Shown piece after piece: positions 35,111 through 42,089 of a stretch of DNA of 64,000 nucleotides; positions within the stretch are counted from its first letter, which is position 1; the number at the start of each line of letters is the position of its first letter. The DNA is from Bacteroidetes bacterium UBA5697 (lineage in GTDB: Bacteria > Bacteroidota > Bacteroidia > B-17B0 > Aurantibacillaceae), in assembly GCA_002420145.1 (NCBI GenBank), contig DIHL01000023.1:310001-374000 (forward strand), written 5' to 3'. The notes beneath the pieces were generated by a model. That model was not told where the DNA came from. It made no database searches and saw nothing but the letters and a program-made list of their open reading frames with translations. The translations under genes were made by a program, and so were the position numbers.

Positions 35111-35722
35111 ATGGAAGAAACAACTAGTTTTAATTTACCTAAACAAACACACGATATTTTTGCTGTGTTGGCCCGTGGCGCTTTTATTTCAAGTAATGGA
35201 AGTAGAGATGGCATGAACCGTTTGTATGATGTGATTAATAACCCTGAAAATTTCGACAGACTTCAGGCTTACTTTAATGTGATTAGATATAACATTGAAC
35301 GTGGAAATAACTTTTTCTATTTTTCAAAGTTAAGTGAACCAAATTCTGAATTAGAAAAAAAACTAGAACGTTTTGAACGTTATATTGATATCATTGATTT
35401 GTTTGCCAGTATGGATAACAAAATTGGTATTGGTAGTCGTTTTCGTCCAAGTGAAATCGCTGAAGAGTGTAATGCGAATGTACGTTTAAAGCAAAAGCTT
35501 CAAAAAATTCCATTATACCGTTCTGAAACATTGCATAATAAGGTACGTGAAATTTGTGATTTAATGAGTCGTGATTCGTTTTTAGAATTAGAAGACGAAA
35601 AATCAGAATCGTACAAAGTATTAGATTCTTATAATTATTTATTAGATGTAATTAATTCAATAGCTATCTACGAAGATAGTAGCTCTAGTTCTGATGATAC
35701 TCAAGCAATAATTTATAACTAA
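35111..35722 (+). CDS. MukE/MksE-like (KITE) subunit of an SMC complex (putative)
   Basis: The 203-residue protein starts 12 bp after the MksF-like gene. It is predicted to be two small winged-helix-like units (for example DIFAVLARGAFISSNGSRDGMNRLYDVI and the region around LQKIPLYRSETLHNKVREICDLM). MukE, MksE and JetB proteins are about 200-230 residues, encoded between the kleisin and SMC genes, and bridge kleisin and heads. Size, position and fold impression agree; no single diagnostic motif was seen. Eleven of 14 arginines use CGT. Confidence 0.6.
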   Translation: MEETTSFNLPKQTHDIFAVLARGAFISSNGSRDGMNRLYDVINNPENFDRLQAYFNVIRYNIERGNNFFYFSKLSEPNSELEKKLERFERYIDIIDLFASMDNKIGIGSRFRPSEIAEECNANVRLKQKLQKIPLYRSETLHNKVREICDLMSRDSFLELEDEKSESYKVLDSYNYLLDVINSIAIYEDSSSSSDDTQAIIYN

Positions 35723-35733
35723 ATAATTTTCAA

Positions 35734-36732
35734 ATGAAGACATCACTTTTTTTACTCATGTTTGTTTTTAGTTTAGGCACAATCGCCCAAACTAAATATT
35801 CAACTGTATCAGACGATTTCATCTCTTATCATGATAATATATCTGCAGCTGAGCGTATGTTTAAAAATGATTCTTTGCTTCAAGCTTACGCAAAGTTTGA
35901 TATTGCATTTGAAGGATATAAAGGAGCTGTAAATCCAGGACATTATTTTAGAGCTGCTTTATGCGCCATAAAAATTAAGGAAGAATTTAAAGCATTACAT
36001 TTTTTAGAAAAGGCAATTGTTAATGGTTATGAGCTTGATAGTGCGAAAAGAGGAATGGTTACTTTTTATAATCAAAATACAAAGAAAGAGTTTATGGAAA
36101 ATTTTCCTAAATGGGAAGAAACCAGAGTAGCTGCTCGAAATACTGATTGGGAGAGTGAGTTAATGGCAACACAAGAAGCAAATAAAAAGTTTAACACTTC
36201 TAAATATACAGCCGCTATAGATTATTGTACAGCATGTATGAAAAATAAAGCTTGTAATAAAACAGCACCAGATTTTACTTCTAAATATAAATTAGTGAAA
36301 GAGAAAATGAAGGCCGATTCTTTATCTGCTGCAACATTATTAGCAAAGGCTCAACAATTAGGATTTCCTACTGTAAAGTTAGTTGGTAAAAAAGCTAATG
36401 AAGTTGCACACTCCATTTTATTAAATTATGATTCGGATAAGAAGAACGAACGATTAGATGGTTTTTTAACTAAAGCGTTAACAGATGGAAATGTTTCTCC
36501 AGAGTTTTACGCTCAGCTTGTTGATCGAAGAAATGTGAAGAATGGGTTATTGCCAGAGTTTTATGAACCAATTACAGGTTATGAAAAAACGATTGGAAAA
36601 GAAATTGGAGTAGCAAACAAAAAACGTAGAACAATTGGTTTATATCCAATTAAGTTAGTGAGTTCAGCAGCTCCAAAAAGTAAAGATCCTAATGCCGCAA
36701 AAAAAGTGTACATAGGATTATATGATTATTAA
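35734..36732 (+). CDS. Secreted TPR-like protein, DUF6624-like C-terminus, embedded in the SMC operon
   Basis: The 332-residue protein has a signal peptide (LFLLMFVFSLGTIAQ), so the mature form is extracytoplasmic. Residues about 40-110 are TPR-like (LLQAYAKFDIAFEGY, ALHFLEKAIVNGYE). The C-terminal half contains LGFPTVKLVGKKANEVAHSILLNYDSD and FYAQLVDRRNVKNGLLPEFYEPI, resembling DUF6624 (tentative). It is 11 bp after the MksE-like gene and 35 bp before the SMC gene, so it should be co-transcribed. Its Arg codons differ from its neighbours: 2 CGT, 5 AGA and 3 CGA of 10, against mostly CGT in the flanking genes. A periplasmic protein has no known place in MukBEF or Wadjet complexes. Confidence 0.72.
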   Translation: MKTSLFLLMFVFSLGTIAQTKYSTVSDDFISYHDNISAAERMFKNDSLLQAYAKFDIAFEGYKGAVNPGHYFRAALCAIKIKEEFKALHFLEKAIVNGYELDSAKRGMVTFYNQNTKKEFMENFPKWEETRVAARNTDWESELMATQEANKKFNTSKYTAAIDYCTACMKNKACNKTAPDFTSKYKLVKEKMKADSLSAATLLAKAQQLGFPTVKLVGKKANEVAHSILLNYDSDKKNERLDGFLTKALTDGNVSPEFYAQLVDRRNVKNGLLPEFYEPITGYEKTIGKEIGVANKKRRTIGLYPIKLVSSAAPKSKDPNAAKKVYIGLYDY

Positions 36733-36767
36733 TAGATTAAGAAATTAGAGATAGGGAATAGAGAAAC

Positions 36768-39700
36768 ATGGAAAATAATTGCAGAATATTAAACAGAATT
36801 GTACAAATTAACATTGCCAATGTTAAGTATACCGACTTAGAATTAAGTGGTAATACTTGTTTTGTTGGTACAAATAACTTTGGAAAAACATCATTGCAAC
36901 GTGCTATTTTGTTTTTTTATAGTGCTAACACTAGAGGTTTAGGTATCTCGGCATCTCAAAAACCATTTGAAGAACATTATTTTAAGTATGAAAATTCCTA
37001 TTTAATTTATGAAATTCAAACAGAAAGTAAACCGTTTTTTGTAATCATTTACCGTCATAATAAATTAGTATTCCGTTTTGTAGATGCAGAATATAACCCA
37101 GATTATTTTTTCAACGAAAATGATGAGGCTATTAAAATTAAAGAAGTAATAGCTGGACTGGATAAACGCGGCATTTTTGTATCTCAACAAATTGATACGT
37201 TTGAACGTTACCGTAACATTTTATACGGAACAGAAACTGATAAACAATTAACTAGATTCCATTTATTAAAAGGTAACGAGAAATATCAAAATATCCCTAA
37301 GTCTATTACAAACGTATTCTTAAGTTCTAAGAGTAGTATTGATAGTCGTTTTATTAAAGATTTTATTGCCAATTCTTTAACTACTGAAAACAGTAGTATT
37401 AAATTAGAACAAGTAGATCGTCAGTTACGTCAGTTCAATGAGAAATATTCAGACATTGAAACATATTTAAAGAAAGAAACTCAACAACTAATTGAGTTTA
37501 TTGATAAAAAGTATGATCAAGTGCACATGTTAAAAGGTGCGCAAATGGAAATGGCTGATAAGTTAGGAAGTAGTTTGCGTTATGCAGAAACTCAGAACGA
37601 AGCTGTTATCAAAGCGTCTCAAGAAAAGCAAGAAGAGTTAGATAAATTAACAGAAGCTAACGAAGAACAAAAAACTTTATTAGAAGAAAAACAAAAAGAT
37701 GTTCGAGAAGAGATTGGTTACTATGACAGAACGATTCGTGAAGCCAATAAAAAATTAAAAGAGTATAAAGAAAAAAACATTGAACAAGCGGTTGAAAAAA
37801 ATGCGGAACGTGATAAATTGCAAGTGGATTACAATATCGCGCGTCGTGAGTATGAATCATTAACGTCAAATGTTCAAAGTATTGAGATGAAGTATTCATC
37901 TTTAATTGAACAATTACGTAATGATAAAACCGCTTACATTAATAAAATCAATTCTCGTACAAGTGAAATTTTTAATCACTATAACGAATTGCAATTATTG
38001 CAAAAAAACGAATTCAATAAAAAAGATGCAGAATTAAAACAAAAGCGCGAAGAAGCCTTAACAGAGCTTAATGCGGAAGTTACTTCTAAGCAAATTGAGT
38101 TTAATGAATTAAAGGCCGAAGAAAAAGTTATTCGTAACACGCGTTTTTACGAAACAGAAATTAAAGCGCAAGAAACTGAATTAGCAGATTTAAGAGCGAT
38201 TAATTATAAAAACAAATCGGAGTTAGCGATTAAAACTAATTTGGTTCAAACCAACCAAAAAGAGTGGGAGAATTTAGAGTCTAAATTAAAAACATCTTTA
38301 TCTAATCAAATTCAAAAAACCAATAATGAAATCATTCGTGTTAAAACGGAGATTAAATCTATTGAAGAAAAATTAAATGTTCAACACGATGCTTTATATG
38401 GTTATTTAGAAAAGAACGTTAAGGATTGGCATAACACAATTGGTAAAGTTGTTAACGAAGATTTATTATTCCGCACAGATTTAAATCCAACACTTACTGA
38501 TGATAAAGGATTGTCATTGTTTGGCATCTCTTTAAAGTTAGATGATGTTCAAGTTGTTTCTAAATCTATTGAAGTTTATCAATTTGAAAAGAATGAGCGT
38601 TTAGCTATTATCAGAGATTTGGAAGAGGCTATGACTCAGTTCCAAACAGCTAATAATGAAGAAAAAATGTTAGCTGCTGATAAATACGGTAAGCAATTAG
38701 GTGAGTTAAAAGAAGATTTAAAAGTTTTAACTTACTCTTTAGAGTTAGCAGAAAAACGTGAAAAGAAATTAATATTAGAATTAGAAGACTGGAAGCAGCG
38801 TGCAAGCACAGAAATTGAGCAATCTTTATCTGGTAACCGTCAAAAATTAAATATTATTGAAGAAGAGTTAGCGATCTTAAATAAAAAGAAAAATAATTTA
38901 TTAAACGATTTCAATACTCAATTTGATAAATTAAAAGCGTTTAACGATGAGCGTTTAGCTGATTTAAAATCTCGTCAAGAAACAGAGATTTCTGAATTAG
39001 AGGTTGAGAAGAAAAATCAAGTTAAAGAATACGAAGAAAAAGAAGTTCAGTTAAGTAACGAAAAAGAAACTAACTTCAAGGCTAAAGGCGTTGATAGCAA
39101 AGAGATTAAGAAGATTGATGCACGTATTAAAGAACTGCAAGAGGCATTAAAAGAAATTGATCAATACTCACAAATTGTAAGTGATTACTTGAAAGATAAA
39201 CGTGAAATTTTTGATAAACTTCCTGATTTAATTCAAAAGAAAGAAGAGTATGTAAAATCAGCAAATGATTTAAGTGCTGAAATTGAAGAAGTTTCTCGTA
39301 AGTTTAATATCAAACGTATGGAGTTGAATAAACAAAAACGTGCGTTTGAAGAAGAGTTAATCGAGTTTAATAATGGTATTAATTATTTCACAAAAAATTT
39401 CCGCGAAACACCTGTATTTAATAAATATGCGGATATTATCGATAGAGCAGAGCCTAAGAAAACGAATTACAGTGTAATGGATTTGTGTACTCAGTTATTG
39501 AAAAACGATTCACATTTCAATGAAGAGTATACAGCCTTCCAACGTTACGTTAATGAGTTTGCAGGTAAATTCAGATTAGATAATCACTTTAACTTTGTGA
39601 TTCGTAATGATGCGACTCAAGGAGAGTATGAACGTTTTGCTCAAAACCTACGCTCATTCATTAACGAAAATAAAATTGAATTATCTATCGCCGAAACAGC

Positions 39701-40454
39701 TACTCAAATTGGTTTAGTAACAGATAGTATTGCTACTAAAGTTCGCGAATTAAGTGGTCAAAAAGATAAGATTCAACACATCATTACTTTAATTGCAGAA
39801 GATTTTAAGAAAGCAGAGTTTGAGGAATCGAAATTAATTGAGTTCATTAAAATTCGTTTAGAGGATTCAGATAATAAGGTTTACAAATTATTAAAACGTA
39901 TTCAAGAGTTCCGCGAAGAAAATGGTTTAGTATATAACGAAGGATTATTTAATACAGATTTCGCCACACACAAAAACCGCGAGATTAGTAATCGTGCGGT
40001 TAAATTATTAGATCAATTACGCACAGCTATTAAAGAGCAAGAGCAAGAAGAAATTCGTTTGCAAGATTTATTTGAATTGAAATTCAACATCAAAGAAGGT
40101 TTAAACGAAACTGGCTGGACTCATAAAATTGATAGTATTGGTAGTACTGGAACGGATATCTTAGTAAAAGCGATTATCTATATTACTTTATTACATGTAT
40201 TTATTAAAGAATCTTCTCACCGTGGAAGTACTGATTTTAAAGTACACTGTATTATTGATGAGGTAGGTCAGATTTCGGCGCATTACTTACGTGAGTTATT
40301 ACGTTTTGCTAAAAACAGAAACATTATGATGATTAATGGTTTACCTAATAAATCAGGATTAGAAGCACATTACAAATACACATATCAATTCAGAAGAGAA
40401 GAAAACAACAACGTTCGTATCTTCCCAAGTATTGTAACAGAAGTAGAGGCATAG
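36768..40454 (+). CDS. MukB/MksB-like SMC ATPase
   Basis: The 1228-residue protein has an SMC layout: N-terminal head with Walker A Gly34-TNNFGKTS-42, long coiled coil (about 190-540), a hinge-like globular segment (about 545-600, around DWHNTIGKVVNEDLLF), the returning coiled coil, and a C-terminal head. The latter holds a signature-like STGTD at 1126-1130 followed by a hydrophobic helix and the Walker B-like VHCIIDEVGQIS (catalytic Glu1165). The signature differs from the usual SGG. It belongs to the MukB/MksB/JetC type rather than canonical Smc, as shown by neighbouring F and E subunits. No JetD/MksG nuclease gene is adjacent, so a chromosome-organising rather than plasmid-cutting role is favoured. 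The operon ends in a clear terminator. Confidence 0.75.
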   Translation: MENNCRILNRIVQINIANVKYTDLELSGNTCFVGTNNFGKTSLQRAILFFYSANTRGLGISASQKPFEEHYFKYENSYLIYEIQTESKPFFVIIYRHNKLVFRFVDAEYNPDYFFNENDEAIKIKEVIAGLDKRGIFVSQQIDTFERYRNILYGTETDKQLTRFHLLKGNEKYQNIPKSITNVFLSSKSSIDSRFIKDFIANSLTTENSSIKLEQVDRQLRQFNEKYSDIETYLKKETQQLIEFIDKKYDQVHMLKGAQMEMADKLGSSLRYAETQNEAVIKASQEKQEELDKLTEANEEQKTLLEEKQKDVREEIGYYDRTIREANKKLKEYKEKNIEQAVEKNAERDKLQVDYNIARREYESLTSNVQSIEMKYSSLIEQLRNDKTAYINKINSRTSEIFNHYNELQLLQKNEFNKKDAELKQKREEALTELNAEVTSKQIEFNELKAEEKVIRNTRFYETEIKAQETELADLRAINYKNKSELAIKTNLVQTNQKEWENLESKLKTSLSNQIQKTNNEIIRVKTEIKSIEEKLNVQHDALYGYLEKNVKDWHNTIGKVVNEDLLFRTDLNPTLTDDKGLSLFGISLKLDDVQVVSKSIEVYQFEKNERLAIIRDLEEAMTQFQTANNEEKMLAADKYGKQLGELKEDLKVLTYSLELAEKREKKLILELEDWKQRASTEIEQSLSGNRQKLNIIEEELAILNKKKNNLLNDFNTQFDKLKAFNDERLADLKSRQETEISELEVEKKNQVKEYEEKEVQLSNEKETNFKAKGVDSKEIKKIDARIKELQEALKEIDQYSQIVSDYLKDKREIFDKLPDLIQKKEEYVKSANDLSAEIEEVSRKFNIKRMELNKQKRAFEEELIEFNNGINYFTKNFRETPVFNKYADIIDRAEPKKTNYSVMDLCTQLLKNDSHFNEEYTAFQRYVNEFAGKFRLDNHFNFVIRNDATQGEYERFAQNLRSFINENKIELSIAETATQIGLVTDSIATKVRELSGQKDKIQHIITLIAEDFKKAEFEESKLIEFIKIRLEDSDNKVYKLLKRIQEFREENGLVYNEGLFNTDFATHKNREISNRAVKLLDQLRTAIKEQEQEEIRLQDLFELKFNIKEGLNETGWTHKIDSIGSTGTDILVKAIIYITLLHVFIKESSHRGSTDFKVHCIIDEVGQISAHYLRELLRFAKNRNIMMINGLPNKSGLEAHYKYTYQFRREENNNVRIFPSIVTEVEA

Positions 40455-40473
40455 TAATTCTTTTCCCCTTTAT

Positions 40474-40509
40474 ACACCTGTCAGTTTTTTAAAACCTGAC
40501 AGGTGTTTT
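40474..40509 (+). terminator. Terminator after the SMC operon
   Basis: ACACCTGTCAG (40474-40484) pairs perfectly with CTGACAGGTGT (40496-40506) across an A/T-rich loop and is followed by four T residues. It lies between convergent genes and ends at the ORF6N stop. Confidence 0.75.
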
Positions 40510-41054
40510 CATTTTTTAGATGTTTTATAACCGATTTGCGTTCTTGGTTTTTCATTTTCTTTTTTGTCCAACAGCTCATCCAAGTATTGAAAAACGACTT
40601 CAATATTTTTTGTATTATTTTCGGTTTTCTTTCTGAGTTCTTCAATTCCTAAACGAAGTTCGGTATTGTCACTTAACATTTGTCGTATTCTTGTAAATAT
40701 TCGAATGATCTGAATATTAACAGAAATTGCCTTTTCGCTATTTAGTACACTCGAAAGCATTGCTACACCTTGTTCTGTAAACGCAAAGGGCAGGTATCTT
40801 AACCCCATTTTGTCAGAATTGGAGGTCACAAATTGTGACCTCCAATTATTTAATTCAATTTCAGTTAATTCGAACATGAAATCTTCAGGAAATCTATTCA
40901 AATTTCTTTTAACTGCTTGTTTTAAAACTTTCGTTTCTACTCCATATAGTTCTGCCAAATCTCTATCTAGCATTACTTTTTGGTTTCTAATCACATAAAT
41001 TTTATTCATGACTATTTCGTCAGGAATGTGTAATAATTCGGCTCTCTTCATCAT
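40509..41054 (-). CDS. ORF6N domain DNA-binding protein
   Basis: The 181-residue protein has an ORF6N domain: IPDEIVMNKIYVIRNQKVMLDRDLAELYGVETKVLKQAVKRNLNRFPEDFMFELTEIE, then RYLPFAFTEQGVAMLSSVL. ORF6N/KilA-N proteins occur in phages and mobile regions and bind DNA; in bacteria they often stand alone and are of unknown role. The C-terminus is a coiled coil (NTELRLGIEELRKKTENN) with a basic tail. The sequence coding for NWRSQFVTSN is itself a 31-bp palindrome (40817-40847). The gene lies between two repeat structures, consistent with a mobile or accessory segment. Confidence 0.88.
   Translation of the reverse strand: MMKRAELLHIPDEIVMNKIYVIRNQKVMLDRDLAELYGVETKVLKQAVKRNLNRFPEDFMFELTEIELNNWRSQFVTSNSDKMGLRYLPFAFTEQGVAMLSSVLNSEKAISVNIQIIRIFTRIRQMLSDNTELRLGIEELRKKTENNTKNIEVVFQYLDELLDKKENEKPRTQIGYKTSKK
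40817..40847. repeat. 31-bp palindrome inside the ORF6N gene
   Basis: AATTGGAGGTCACA and TGTGACCTCCAATT are perfect 14-bp inverted arms separated by AAT. The structure is wholly within coding sequence. Such a symmetric site is the expected shape of a dimer-binding operator, or it may be a mobile palindrome fixed in a gene. Confidence 0.85.
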
Positions 41055-41126
41055 AATAGTATATGATTCAAAATTGAGAAAATTTATGGTAGGTGCTTGC
41101 TATGGATTGTAGCATTTTTTGTATTC

Positions 41127-41206
41127 GTCATTGCGAACGGAGTGAAGCAATCTCAAACATTGTTAAGTATCGTGTGAGATTGCTTCGGGTAACCCTCTGC
41201 AATGAC
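41127..41206. repeat. 80-bp hairpin-forming dispersed repeat (GTCATTGCGAA type)
   Basis: The left arm GTCATTGCGAACGGAGTGAA continues to GCAATCTC (41127-41154). The right arm at 41176-41206 is its inverted and slightly longer counterpart, starting GAGATTGCTTCG and ending TGCAATGAC. Both outer blocks (GTCATTGC) and inner blocks (GAAGCAATCTC) pair. The sequence type is, from general knowledge, a common intergenic repeat in Bacteroidota and other phyla. It lies between the ORF6N gene and the TSUP transporter gene. Confidence 0.7.
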
Positions 41207-41213
41207 AAAGAAA

Positions 41214-42014
41214 CTATAAATAAACCTTCAATACATCATACCCATATTTTAAAATCATAACAGATACAATCACTAAAAATATGATACGCACAAAACCATT
41301 TCCTTTTTTTAATGCCAAATGGCTTCCAATAAAACTTCCAATAATATTAAACACTGCTAGCAAAATAGCTAAGTGTAAAATGTAATGACCATGATGTATA
41401 AAAACAATGAGTGCCGAAATATTTGTGACACAGTTTACAATTTTGGCATAGGCAGAGGCTTTCATAAATTCAAAACCTAAAACCACTACAAAGCCTAATA
41501 CAAAAAAACTTCCAGTGCCTGGTCCAAAAAATCCATCATAAAATCCTACTATTAAACCAATGCAAGCGCCATACAGCATTTGTTTATTGAGAGGCAACTC
41601 TTTTGTTTCAATGGCACCTAAGTCTTTTTTGATGAATGTATAAATAGCAATAATAATAAGGATGATTAAAATAAGAGGTTTTAGTAAATTGCTATCAATG
41701 TGATTGATAATTTGTGCACCTAAATAGGAAGAAATAAAAGAACTCAGAGCAATAACTAAAAGCAGTTTATAATTGAAGCTAATTTTTTTTGCGTACTTAA
41801 ATGCGGCAATAGAAGTGCCAGCAAGAGCTGCAATTTTATTAGTGCCAAATAAAACAGGTAGTGGCATTTTAGGAAATGTAATTAATAGAAATGGAGTTTG
41901 TATAAGCCCGCCACCGCCAACAACAGCATCAATAAAGCCAGCAGTAAACGCAGATAGGGCTAATAATAATATAGTCAATATACCATATTCATTATATAAA
42001 CTAAATAAATCCAT
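41214..42014 (-). CDS. TSUP (TauE/SafE) family membrane transporter
   Basis: The 266-residue protein has about eight hydrophobic helices and the TSUP pattern FTAGFIDAVVGGGGLIQTPFLL near the N-terminus, repeated in the second half as GFYDGFFGPGTGSFFVLGFV. The family exports sulfite, sulfoacetate or other sulfur-containing organic anions across the inner membrane; the substrate here is unknown. On the minus strand the ATG follows TACCTTCG (one mismatch to TAnnTTTG) by 6 nt. It lies downstream of the PpiD-like gene but is separated from it by a terminator. Confidence 0.9.
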   Translation of the reverse strand: MDLFSLYNEYGILTILLLALSAFTAGFIDAVVGGGGLIQTPFLLITFPKMPLPVLFGTNKIAALAGTSIAAFKYAKKISFNYKLLLVIALSSFISSYLGAQIINHIDSNLLKPLILIILIIIAIYTFIKKDLGAIETKELPLNKQMLYGACIGLIVGFYDGFFGPGTGSFFVLGFVVVLGFEFMKASAYAKIVNCVTNISALIVFIHHGHYILHLAILLAVFNIIGSFIGSHLALKKGNGFVRIIFLVIVSVMILKYGYDVLKVYL

Positions 42015-42045
42015 TTTGTGCGAAGGTACTATTTATGACATAAAA

Positions 42046-42077
42046 AAAGCCCGTTTAATTTAAACGGGCTTTAATTT
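42046..42077 (-). terminator. Rho-independent terminator after the PpiD-like gene
   Basis: AAAGCCCGTTTA and TAAACGGGCTTT are perfect 12-bp arms with a 3-nt loop. On the minus strand the stem is followed by a run of T residues, ending transcription from the foldase gene and separating it from the TSUP gene. Confidence 0.85.
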
Positions 42078-42089
42078 TATTTAAAGTTT

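Noticed and set aside
33854..40454. Wadjet (JetABCD) anti-plasmid defence system
   Set aside because: The SMC, kleisin-like and KITE-like genes fit, but no JetD-like nuclease is encoded next to them and an exported protein is embedded instead; calling it Wadjet would overstate the evidence.
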